Origin: Drechslerella dactyloides
Taxonomy: Eukaryota; Ascomycota; Orbiliomycetes; Orbiliales; Orbiliaceae
DNA: 64,000 bases
Reading direction: 5' to 3'
NCBI GenBank assembly: GCA_020064725.1
Contig: JAGTWJ010000017.1
Coordinates: 1 to 64,000 of the forward strand
Below, piece after piece: positions 1-9,945 of the stretch (the first letter of the stretch is position 1; every line of letters begins with the position of its first letter). The translations under genes were made by a program, and so were the position numbers. The notes beneath the pieces are model-generated. The model was not told where the DNA came from. It searched no databases and was given only the letters and a program-made list of their open reading frames with translations.

Positions 1-110
1 CCCTAACCCTAACCCTAACCTAACCCTAACCTAACCCTAACCCTAACCCTAACCCTAACCCTAACCTAACCCTAACCTAACCTAACCTAACCTAACCTAA
101 CCTAACCTAA
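1..110. repeat. Telomere repeat tract
   Basis: Tandem CCCTAA units (TTAGGG on the other strand) are mixed with shortened CCTAA units. Full six-base units dominate the first 60 bases and five-base units the inner half, ending where AT-rich DNA begins near 110. The C-rich strand at the left edge reading 5' to 3' places the chromosome end at position 1. Confidence 0.97.
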
Positions 111-621
111 TAAATATATTAATATTATTAACTTAATTAATATTATAAAGATTAAACTTAGTATTTATAGTAGATAAATTAAATAATTAATAATTAAAAA
201 ATAAATCTTTAGTTAAATTCTAAAATATTAAATTATTTTTAAAGATTATCTTTATTAGATTATTTTTATTATATCTATTAATTATTTATTATAATTTATT
301 TTTTCTAAAACTTACTTTTAATCTAATAAAATTTTAAAAAAAGGTAGTTATATAAATTAATATAAAAATTAATTTATTAATATATTATTATAATTAAAAT
401 ATTTTTTTATTATTATAATAAAATTTTTATATTAAAACTTTTATTTTAAGTGATATATAAATATAATATTATATATTATTTTTTTAATTAATTAAATATT
501 AATTAATATAAGTATATATATAATTATAAAGATTAATTTATTTTTCTAAAAATATTAATTTAAAAATTAATTTTATTTTAAAATAAGATAATATTATTGT
601 TAATAAAATATCTATTTCTAT
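111..621. repeat. AT-rich, mutation-decayed subtelomeric DNA
   Basis: Almost pure A/T sequence with no reading frame of note. This composition, next to transposon copies decayed by C-to-T change, fits repeats degraded by repeat-induced point mutation. The original element cannot be recognised. Confidence 0.75.
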
Positions 622-623
622 TA

Positions 624-2514
624 ACGTCAACGATAAGCGGCCGGTACAGACAAGCGAGCAGCACACCTCCCCACCCCACTTTAACAAAAAATCCAGCTAT
701 GTTACCACTGGTGCTTGGTTTCCTACCCCAGAAGCAGGAAACTATTTACTTAGACTCTGAAGATACCTGCTGGTAGGTTTGAATATTATGTCTGGTCTTG
801 CCATAGTTGCTATAGTAGTGTGTATATGTAATGCTGCTTTTTAGCTGGGGGATATACTGGTGTTTTGGAGAGGCTGGCTGCCTAATCACTTTATCTATAG
901 TATTGTTGTCTAGGATTTTGTTAGCCTGGTGTATAGTAAGTGTGCCTTTATATTATATATATTGTCTTTTTAGCTGCTGATATTTATTTAGTAGCTTATT
1001 TGTGGAGTGAAGTATTATGTTCTCTGTGTGTATAAGTGCTATTTGGTATATTATTGTCTACATCTCTTTAGATAGCTGGTCCATAACTGCTAGCAATAAT
1101 GTAGGAGAACTATTCTGGTACTAGATAATCTGGTTTTTAATTAGGCCTACTTATAGACTAGCCTCTAATAGATTTAATAATATTTTTGTAATCTAGGTAG
1201 CTGCTATATTTATAGTACCTAGGTATAAATTTATTAAAATAGCCACTAGTAACTGTATATCTAGCTTTAATAGAACTCTATCAGGATTATAAGATACAAT
1301 ACCAGCTCCAGTAAAGCTACTATATATGTTTCTAAGTATTATTACAGCAGTAAATACCTTATGAAACCTGAAGAGAAACTCTAGCTTAGAGATATAGCTG
1401 ATGTACATATATATTAAAGTCTCTACCTTACAGCTATATATCTGTTTTAATGGCCTGAAGTAGCCAATATCTAATGGCTGAAGAATATATAAAGAGTATA
1501 GTGGTATGTAGATAATAATAATCTTTTATTTCTAGTAGTATAGCTTGAAGGCTGCTAAGTAGTGGCTTTTGTGGCTGTCTAGGATTAATAGCTAGTAGTC
1601 CAAAAAACAGTGTGGTATTGTAAATTTATCAAAGTGCTTTAGCTATTCAAGAGCTAGCTTATTTGTTATCTAGCTATTGTTAGAGAGTGTGATTACCTAG
1701 TCTTTTGGTAGGCTAGTTCCTGTATACTAGTTTGCTAGATGGTGCTTTCTAGTGAGGATAATAAATGGTGATACTGTATATTCTTCTATATCTATTTCTT
1801 GAATAACTGTTACCTATTTATGGCTCCCAGGCTGTGTAAGTTTTGTTTTATTGTGTGTTTTAGTGCCTATTATTATAGTAGTTATAGATATTATACCTAT
1901 TGTAAAGCTAGTTTTATTAAAATTATAGGTGTTATTATCTATGATGCTGTATTTAGCTTTTATTGCCTTTATCAGCTGAAACTACTTGTTTATAAATACT
2001 GGATCTTTGCATTTTGTTTACTAGTAATTGTATTTTCTAGAAAGATATGTTTGTAGCTCTGGGCAGCATTTAATAAAATTACTAGCCCATCTCTTACTAA
2101 TACATCAAGTATCATTATCACCATGTATTAATAGCAGCTAGTTGGCCATATCCTCCACATTAGACAACCTAAGATAAAAAGACTACACAAATAGCTCAAA
2201 TATATACTAAATAACAATATCCTTTTTTAGTTGTATAAGATTCCATAACTTTAGAGTACTTTTGCTATATAAAAGGCAGCCACTACAACAGTATACTAAA
2301 ATTCTATATAAGACATCATATAACTTAATAACTACCCAAATACTTAAAGTTTCATCCTTTTTTAATACTTCAATAGCTAAAGTAATACAGGATTTAGTTA
2401 TAGTAGTAGCTATTGTTATAGTTGTGATGGTGTATGATGTCGAAGATAGCTTGTCAGGGGTACCTCAAGAGGTGTGCTGGTCGCTTGTCTGTGCCGGCCG
2501 CTTATCGTTGACGT
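624..2514 (-). mobile_element. Fot1/pogo-type transposon, decayed copy 1
   Basis: A full-length but dead element, 1,891 bp, flanked by TA (622-623 and 2515-2516). Its inverted ends match those of the intact copy at 2848-4739: ACGTCAACGATAAGCGG at the left and its complement at the right. The transposase lies on the minus strand. A 71-residue remnant at 1193-1408 aligns with the stretch around 'KLEFLTGFHKAFTAA' of the intact protein, but with Ala to Val/Ile, Thr to Ile, Pro to Leu and Ser to Leu changes. All of these are C-to-T changes, the signature of repeat-induced point mutation. Many stop codons make it non-functional. Confidence 0.9.
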
Positions 2515-2516
2515 TA

Positions 2517-2845
2517 TTATTAATATATTAATTAATAATAATATTTGAGTTTTTAATTGTTTAATTTTTTTTTTAAATTAATTTTAATAGATAAATTTTA
2601 GTAGTTAATAATTTTATAATTAATTTAAAAGAATTTAGTATTAATAATTAAATAAATATTTTAATTAATAATTAATAAAAATATAATTATAATTCTAAAA
2701 TAATATAAATAAAATAGAATATTATAAAAAAATAATATAAATAAGATTATATATAAAAAATATTATATAAAAAATAGATTTATTAATTAAATAATATATA
2801 AATAACCTAAGATAATATATAAAGAAAATTTTATATAAAAAATAT
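2517..2845. repeat. AT-rich spacer between transposon copies 1 and 2
   Basis: Nearly all A/T, no gene. The part around 2785-2830 is recognisably similar to 6717-6762, beyond copy 3 (both contain TTAATTAAATAATATATAAA). The transposons therefore seem to sit in or beside an older repeat that was itself mutated. Confidence 0.6.
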
Positions 2846-2847
2846 TA

Positions 2848-4739
2848 ACGTCAATGATAAGCGAACGGATCAGACAAGCGAGCGGATCACCTCACCACAC
2901 CTACGCGCCCACCACTCCTCCTATACCTTATACCTCCACAACCACCGCAATGCCTGCCTCTACGACCGAATCCAGAGTTCTTCTAGCTATTGAAGCTATG
3001 AAAAAAGACCAAGAATTAAGTATTCGAGCTGCTGCTAAGCATTATGATGTCCCTTATACCACCTTAGTCTGCCGATATAATGGCCGCTCTTCACGATGCG
3101 ACAGCATCCCTAAATCGCGAAACCTTACAAAATTGGAGGAGGATGCCATTGTTCAATATATACTTGAGCTATGTGCGCGGTCTTTTCATCCTAGGCTGGG
3201 TAGTGTGGAAGATATGGCCAACCAGCTGCTGCTGGCGCGTAGCGACGATAGTACGCGACGCGTCGGTAAGAGATGGGCTGGTAACTTTGTCAAACGCCGC
3301 CCAGAGCTACAGACGCGTCTGTCCAGGAAGTACGACTACCAGCGAGCGAAATGCGAAGATCCTGTACTTATCAGCAAGTGGTTTCAGCTAATAGAGGCTG
3401 TAAAGACCAAGTACGGCATCGCGGACAATGACATCTACAACTTCGACGAGACTGGCTTCGCAATGGGCATAATATCTACAACTACTGTTGTTACAGGTGC
3501 TGAAACACGCGATAAAGCTAAGCTGGCGCAGCCTGGGAATCGCGAGTGGGCAACAGTTATCCAGGGGATAGGCGCAGAAGGTTGGGCAGTGCCGCCATTT
3601 ATTGTCCTCGCTGGGCAACACCACTTAGCTAGCTGGTATACAGCGACAAAGCTACCAGCGGATTGGGTTATTGCGCTTTCTGATAACGGCTGGACGACGA
3701 ACGAGCTCGCTCTACAGTGGCTAAAGCACTTCGACAAGTTTACAGCGCGGCGCTGCATTTCGGACTACCGGCTATTAGTCCTAGATGGTCACGAAAGCCA
3801 CCACTCTGTTGCCTTTGAGCTATACTGCCAGGAGCATAAGATTGTCACAATCTGCATGCCGCCGCATTCATCGCATATCCTCCAGCCACTGGATATTGGC
3901 TGCTTTGGGCCATTAAAGCAGGCGTATAGCCATGAGGTGGAGAGCTTGGTGCGCGCGTACGTTAACCATATCTCTAAGCTGGAGTTTCTCACCGGGTTCC
4001 ACAAGGCGTTTACTGCTGCAATAACACCTAAAAACATACGCAGCAGCTTTGCTGGAGCTGGCATTGTACCTTATAACCCTGACAAAGTTTTATCAAAGCT
4101 GGATATACAGTTGCCAGCAGCTACTCCAGCGAATTCACGTCCAGGCACTGCGAATGCGGCAGCTACCTGGACTACAAAAACACCATTAAACCCATCAGAG
4201 GCTAGCCTACAAGCAGGCCTGATCAAAAACCAGATTACCCAGTACCAGAATAGCTCTCCTACATTACTGCTAGCAGCTGTGGACCAGCTGTCTAAAGGGA
4301 CACAGACTATAATGCATCAATTGGCACTTATACGTGCAGAGAACACAACACTGCGCTCTGCTAATGAAGCATTAAGTAAACGGCGGCGGGCAAAAAGACA
4401 GCGTATACAGCATGGAGGCATGCTCACCATACACCAGGCAGGTGATATACTGGACCAAGACACCATAGGTAGGCAGCATAAGCAGGTAGAGCCAAAAAAC
4501 TGTCAGGACAACATGCAGCCAGGAGGGGGCTCTGGAAGGGTATTGCGCTGCAGTCAATGCGGTAGAGCTGGGCATAATATTCGAACATGTCAAGAGGCAT
4601 CTTAAGCATGTAAATAAGCTATTTAGTATGTATCTAGCCCAAAGCTATAGTATTGTGGTGGTGAAATCAGTATTTTCGTTGAGATGGGGTGGTGAGGTGA
4701 TCCGCTCGCTTGTCTGATCCGTTCGCTTATCATTGACGT
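2848..4739 (+). mobile_element. Fot1/pogo-type transposon, intact copy 2
   Basis: A 1,892-bp element with TA target duplications at 2846-2847 and 4740-4741. The terminal inverted repeats run about 50 bp and match almost perfectly (left start ACGTCAATGATAAGCGAACG). Inside each repeat an 11-base motif AAGCGARCGGA occurs twice, 16 bases apart, a plausible pair of transposase binding sites. Unlike its neighbours the interior has normal base composition and a single uninterrupted transposase gene. It therefore arrived after the mutation process acted on copies 1 and 3, or escaped it. Confidence 0.93.
2950..4605 (+). CDS. Fot1/pogo-type DDE transposase
   Basis: The transposase of the intact element, expected to cut the inverted repeats and reinsert at TA. 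The frame is open from 2854, inside the inverted repeat (583 residues). The ATG at 2950 (551 residues) is the likelier start because the upstream codons overlap the repeat. In 583-residue numbering there is a psq-type helix-turn-helix at about 41-78, a CENP-B/Tc5-type DNA-binding domain at about 90-165, and a DDE domain with Asp198 (NFDETG), Asp311 (LVLDGH) and Asp347 (ILQPLD). The 35 residues between the last two acidic residues give the DD35D spacing usual for Fot1. The C-terminus carries a CCHC zinc knuckle (CSQCGRAGHNIRTC), which not all family members have. No frameshift or stop is seen, so it may be active and could act on the flanking copies. Confidence 0.93.
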   Translation: MPASTTESRVLLAIEAMKKDQELSIRAAAKHYDVPYTTLVCRYNGRSSRCDSIPKSRNLTKLEEDAIVQYILELCARSFHPRLGSVEDMANQLLLARSDDSTRRVGKRWAGNFVKRRPELQTRLSRKYDYQRAKCEDPVLISKWFQLIEAVKTKYGIADNDIYNFDETGFAMGIISTTTVVTGAETRDKAKLAQPGNREWATVIQGIGAEGWAVPPFIVLAGQHHLASWYTATKLPADWVIALSDNGWTTNELALQWLKHFDKFTARRCISDYRLLVLDGHESHHSVAFELYCQEHKIVTICMPPHSSHILQPLDIGCFGPLKQAYSHEVESLVRAYVNHISKLEFLTGFHKAFTAAITPKNIRSSFAGAGIVPYNPDKVLSKLDIQLPAATPANSRPGTANAAATWTTKTPLNPSEASLQAGLIKNQITQYQNSSPTLLLAAVDQLSKGTQTIMHQLALIRAENTTLRSANEALSKRRRAKRQRIQHGGMLTIHQAGDILDQDTIGRQHKQVEPKNCQDNMQPGGGSGRVLRCSQCGRAGHNIRTCQEAS

Positions 4740-4741
4740 TA

Positions 4742-4785
4742 TATAAAAAATATTATATAAAAGATATTATATAGAAGATATTATA
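4742..4785. repeat. Short AT repeat between transposon copies 2 and 3
   Basis: Forty-four bases made of three to four imperfect copies of a roughly 15-base unit (ATATTATATAAAAGA-like). The same unit occurs left of copy 2 near 2760-2780, suggesting the elements inserted into one AT-rich tandem repeat. Confidence 0.5.
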
Positions 4786-4787
4786 TA

Positions 4788-6679
4788 ACGTTTACGATAA
4801 GCGAGCAGACAGGACAAGCGAGCGGATACCTTCCCCACCCCACCCCAACAAAAAGTCCAGCTACATCACCACCAGGGGAGGGTTTCTGGCCCCAGAAGCA
4901 GGAAACATTCTAATTAATCCCTAAAGACGCCTGTTGGTATATTTGAATATTATACCCAGCTTTACTATAACTGTTACAATAGATTATCCTCCTGTAGGTA
5001 ATCTTCAGCTGGGAGGTATGCTGGTGCTTTGGGGATGCTAGCCGTATAACTACTTTATCTATAGTATTGTTGTCCAGGATTTTGTTAGTCTAGTATATAA
5101 TAAACATACCCCTATACTATATATACTATCTTTTCAGTTACTGGCACTTACTTAGCAGCTTATTTGTGGAGTGAAGTATTGTATTCTCTATACATATAAG
5201 CACTATTTGGTGTATTATTATCTACACCCCTTTAAATAGCTGGTCTATAGCTATTAGTAACAATATAGAAGAACTATTCTAATATTAGATAATCTAATTT
5301 TTAATTAGATCTACTTATAGACTAACCTCTAACAAATTTAATAGCATCTTTGTAGTCCAGGTAACTTCTGTATTTACAGTACCCAGATATGAATTTACTA
5401 GAATAGCCACTGGCAACTGTATATCTAGCTTTAATAGAACTCTATCAAGATTATAAAATATAATACTAGCTCCAACAAAGCTACTACGTATATTTTTAGG
5501 CATTATTACAGTAGTAAATGCTTTATAAAATCCAGAGAGAAACTCCAACTTAAAAATATAATTAATATACACGCACATTAAGTTCTCCATCTTCTTGCTA
5601 TATGCCTGCTTTAGTAGCCTAAAGTAGCCAATATCCAATAATTAAAAAATATACAATAAATATAGTAGTATATAGATTATAATAATCTTATTCTTCTGGC
5701 AATATAGCTTAAAAACAGCTAAATAATAATTTTTATAACCATCTAGGATTAATAGCTGGTAATCTGATTTACAGCACCACACTGTGAATTCATCAAAATA
5801 CTTTAGCTATTGTAGAACAATCTCATTCATCATTTAACTATTATTAAAAAACATAATAATCTAATCTACTAGTAGCTTTGTTAATATATACCAGCTAACT
5901 AGATGGTACTACCCAACAAAAATAATGAATAACAATATTACCCAACCTTCTACACCTACCCCCTAAATAACTGTTACCCATTTATAATTCCCAGGTTATA
6001 CTAACTTTACTTTATCACACAATTCAGCACCTATAATAACAGTAATTATAGATATCATACCCATTACAAAGCCAGTCTCATCAAAATTATAGATATCATT
6101 ATCCACAATACCATACTTAGCCTTTACAATTTCAATTAGCTAAAACCACTTACTAATAAACATAAGATCTTCACATTTCACTCACTAATAATTGTACTTT
6201 TTAGATAGACACATCTATAGTTCTAGGTAGTGTTTAACAAAGTTACCAGCCCATCTCTTACCAACACATCACATACTATCATCACTACACATCAACAATA
6301 ATTAATTAACCATATCTTCCACACTACTTAGCCTAAAATAAAAAGACCGCGTAGATAGCTCAAATATATATTAAATAATAATATTCTCTTCTAAATCCAT
6401 AAGATTTCACAATTTCAAAATACTATCACTCCATAATAAACAACTATTACATCAGTAGAGAAAGATTATTCTTAGTATATCATATACTTTAACCAAAACT
6501 ACCACACTTAAATTTATATCTTTTTTTAAAGCTTCAATAGCTAAGATAATCCAGGATTCAGTTGTAGAGGCAGCCATTAGCATGGTTGGTGGTGTGTGTA
6601 GTATGAAAGGATAATGGGCACATCGACGGTTGGTGGGGTGTCCGCTCGCTTGTCCTGTCCGCTCGCTTATCGTAAACGT
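4788..6679 (-). mobile_element. Fot1/pogo-type transposon, decayed copy 3
   Basis: A full-length dead element of 1,892 bp between TA dinucleotides at 4786-4787 and 6680-6681. The ends carry ACGTTTACGATAAGCGAGC and its complement, with the same duplicated AAGCGAGCGGA motif. The transposase relic lies on the minus strand; the 107-codon piece at 5315-5638 aligns with the catalytic third of the intact protein. Ala-to-Val, Pro-to-Leu and Gly-to-Ser changes indicate C-to-T mutation on both strands. Stop codons interrupt every frame. Orientation is opposite to copy 2 and the same as copy 1. Confidence 0.9.
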
Positions 6680-6681
6680 TA

Positions 6682-7543
6682 ATACTAGTAAATATTTTAT
6701 TAATAAATTAAACTATTAATTAAATAATATATAAATAATTTAGAATAATATATAATAAATTAATATCTTATATTAAAAAAAATATCTAGTATTATAATAA
6801 TATATTTCTTTATATTTAAAATAACTTAGATATTATAGTATTTAAAAATAATAAAAAATAAATTAGCTTATTATATTAAAAAATAAAAATATAAAAATTA
6901 AAATTTAATATAGTAATTATTATTATAATAAAAATATTTATATTATTAATATTATTAATATTTATTTTTATTATATTAAATTTAAGTTAAATTATCCTTC
7001 TAAATTTTAATAATTATTAAGTTTTTAAGTTTATATATTTATTTATAAACTAAAAAAAATTTTATAAATAAAGATTTATATATTAATTAAAAAATATTAT
7101 AAAATATATTTTTATTATTAAATTAAAAAATCTATTATATTAATAATTATTTTTATAATTAAAAATTTATTTAAAGTTTCTTTTTATTTATAATTATTAA
7201 TATTTATAAATTATAATATTAAAACCATTTATTAATAATCTATTTTTTTTTATTTTATTTTTAATCCTAACTATCCTTACTATATTATTTATTTTTTTAT
7301 TTTAATCTAATATTAATCTATTTTTAATATTATTAATTTTTAATTTTTTTTTTATTAATAGCTATTATTTATTTTTTTAATAATTTATAGCTTTTTACAG
7401 CTATTTTTAATATTTAAAAATAAATATTAATTTAAATATTTAAAATTAAAATATAATTTAACTAATCTTAAAATTTTATTATAATTATTAATTTATATAG
7501 TATTCTAATTCTTATATATTATCTTAAAATCTTTTATATTATT
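6682..7543. repeat. AT-rich decayed block
   Basis: Over 850 bases of almost pure A/T without a usable frame, probably the remains of one or more mutated repeats. It stops sharply near 7543, where GC content jumps to normal values. Confidence 0.7.
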
Positions 7544-7944
7544 CTAAAATCCCCACCAAAGCCACCAATCAGGCTATCTACACCACCTGTCCTAGGCCCA
7601 AAAACACACCAAGTGTCCCCAACTGCGGGGTGGGATGAGGCTTCGAATAAGGATAGGGTTGGGCGAGGGAATTGAGTTTGCCTTGGAGGGTGGTCTACTG
7701 GCTCCGGGCTGAGTAGGCGTTTAGGCGTTGTAGTTAAAAAATAGTAGTCTTCGTCTTCCTCCGATGAGGGTGAGGTAGGATAAGGGCTAGGACGATGAAC
7801 GTCCTTTCCTTTGAGCTTGGATTCGTGCCTTGGGTGGTACGAAGACGCTTGACTTGAGGCAGCGAAGCTATGCGGTTCCTTTTGTTGGACGGCTGCGAGG
7901 TGTGCTGCAGATTCCTGGATGATTGCGACCTTGCCCTTTGACAA
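7534..7944 (-). pseudogene. Unrecognised truncated coding fragment
   Basis: An open frame of 136 codons with normal base composition abutting the AT-rich block. It contains no ATG; the frame opens with TTG. The product would be Ser/Pro-rich with an acidic stretch (SSEEDEDYYF) and a Gly-rich end running into the AT-rich DNA. The lack of a start, the abrupt left boundary and the last codons lying in AT-rich sequence suggest a fragment of a gene or retroelement cut by the repeat block. No family was recognised. Confidence 0.35.
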
Positions 7945-8014
7945 TTATATATATAATATCTCTTATTGTTTGTGCTTAAAATACAATACTATAACAGGAA
8001 TACTACATTAAATA

Positions 8015-9945
8015 TCATATCCAGGTAATCTTCCCTTCGAGTTGATAAAAGCCCTGATTTCCCTTAATAACAAAGGTCGAAGGCTTTCTGAAATTAGGTT
8101 GAACAACTATAGTCTTGTAATCGGCTTTGATATGGTCGTTACCAACTTTTATATTAATGCTCAAGTCCATACTATTGCTCACGGGTATAACCATCATCTT
8201 TGTAGATAGAGGAATTGGATCACCCGGCTTCATATCCACTTTTTGATCAGGCGTGATAGAAACTGGGTGCTCCGGATAATCATATAAGTATGCCTGGCCG
8301 CCTTCATTACGAGCGAATATATCCCCCGCGATCTGAAATGCGTCCTTGTTCTTTGCTTTGATAGGATTTACGATGAACTCGAAGCGACCTTCGGCGCCGT
8401 TGCTTAACACACTGTATCTTACCACTGCACGATTTCCGTTTTTGCCGTGAAGTTTTACTCTCTGATCTTGATCGTAGATATTGACGTTTGTATTAGCCAA
8501 AGCGTCCCATTCAATTACTCCGTTACTGATTAAGTCGTAACCACCACCACTTGAAGACTTAAGTGTGATGGCCACCTTGAAATAGCCCTCAGCTGATAGA
8601 GCCCAATTCGGATTCGGCCAAAGAGTAGACCCAGCAGCTGGGCAATATTTTTCTGTGTGTTCGTCGTCCTGATCCCACAGCGTCCAAGTGCCCATGGCAT
8701 CGGTTACTTTGACAGTGCCAAAAAGATTAATGCAGTCACCGTTCTTCGACACGGGGTAAATATCGTGGATCCGGAGGAGCTGCCGACCTTTCGGGACCCA
8801 GACACCGTCACCGGCGTGTTGACCTGGAGGGTTCACCCGCAACAAGACTGCAGCTTGTAAATCCGAACGCTGTGTATCGGAAGGGTCTAAGGTTTCAGTC
8901 GGGTGAAGTCGCAAGTCCGGAATCTCTGGGCCTGGCTCTGTGGAAGCATGCAGAAGAGCGGTGGATAGAGGAGACCAAGCGTCCCCGCGAGCTATCATAA
9001 ACGCCTTTGGGGAATTGATTTACTCCAGGTACTCTGGATGAGATCGAACAGTTTGCCAAACTTCGCGGCATCCGTGACCATCTGTATGATAACAAGGTAT
9101 GCCAGCGCTTGCTTTTTGCCGGAGGTCGAGTCGCTTGCAAGATCGTTGATCGCAGAGCGAAGAGCCGCCGGTCCAAGTTCGATTGTTGCTCTTTTTTGTT
9201 GTGCATACGTTTCCAAGGCTAGATAGTTGCCAGCAAATGCCATGAATGTCGCACCGTAAATTAGGGGACAACGAATTGGGTCGGTCTGTGATTTTGGCTG
9301 GTACCCAGGATGTAATTCCTTCCATTGCACGCTCTTAGTGCCTTCGGTGCGATGACCCACGATATAAAGATTATCCCTCCGGATTCTGATCGTTACAGCT
9401 ACCCCTTTCGCTTCTAGCACCACCTCAAAAAATTGGGTGGGCTTCCTCTGTTGCTGAATCAGGACTGGAGGGAGCTGGGGATCAACCACATCCGTACGTA
9501 AATTTTCAATAAAACGTTTATACCTCTTAGCTCCCGCAGCTGTGCCATCAATGGACAGAGTGGTTGTGAAGTCGATGGTTGGGCCAGGCGTCGGAACATC
9601 ACAATCTGTAGCCTTGATAGATGTAGGGCTCCTGATAGGAGTGGTAGGGAGCTTAATAGTGCGTCTAGGGGGTACAGTAAACGTAGACTTCTTGGCAGAA
9701 GTTGTAGGGATCCAGATAGTTTTTGTAGGGCTCTTTTGACGGGGTATGAGAGAAGCTTCAGAGAGATTGATAATATGTGTAGCGATGATAGTTGATTTAG
9801 AGCTCATGAAAGAAGGTAGAGGTCTGATAGGCACAGATTTAATGGATGTTGTAGGCTGGATAGTGGCAGCAGCTGCAGCTTGCACTAGGTATACGACCAC
9901 TCCTATACAAATAGGGATAAGCCCTGACCAGCTGTACCAGCGCAT
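8015..9945 (-). pseudogene. Frameshifted ribosome-inactivating protein with JIP60-like C-terminal domain
   Basis: Related to rRNA N-glycosidases, which remove one adenine from the large rRNA. Two overlapping frames cover one ancestral gene. The first (9945-8995, ATG start, 316 residues) has a hydrophobic signal segment (about 9-27), a Thr/Pro-rich repetitive linker (about 70-112) and most of the enzyme domain (about 125-305). The two active-site tyrosines are present (Tyr194 in LYIVGH, Tyr241 in AGNYLAL), but the helix normally holding catalytic Glu and Arg reads IQMVTDAAKF, with Asp292 and Lys295 instead. The second frame (8998-8015) continues with the domain's conserved Trp (DAWSPLS) and the C-terminal domain (from VWVPKG to the end). 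The frames overlap by four bases and differ in phase, so the gene carries a small length change near 9000-9015. Either a pseudogene or a base-call error; two independent defects favour loss of activity. Confidence 0.75.

Noticed and set aside
624..6679. Telomere-linked helicase or retrotransposon in the AT-rich region
   Set aside because: No helicase or reverse-transcriptase remnant could be recognised. All identifiable content belongs to the three Fot1-type copies.
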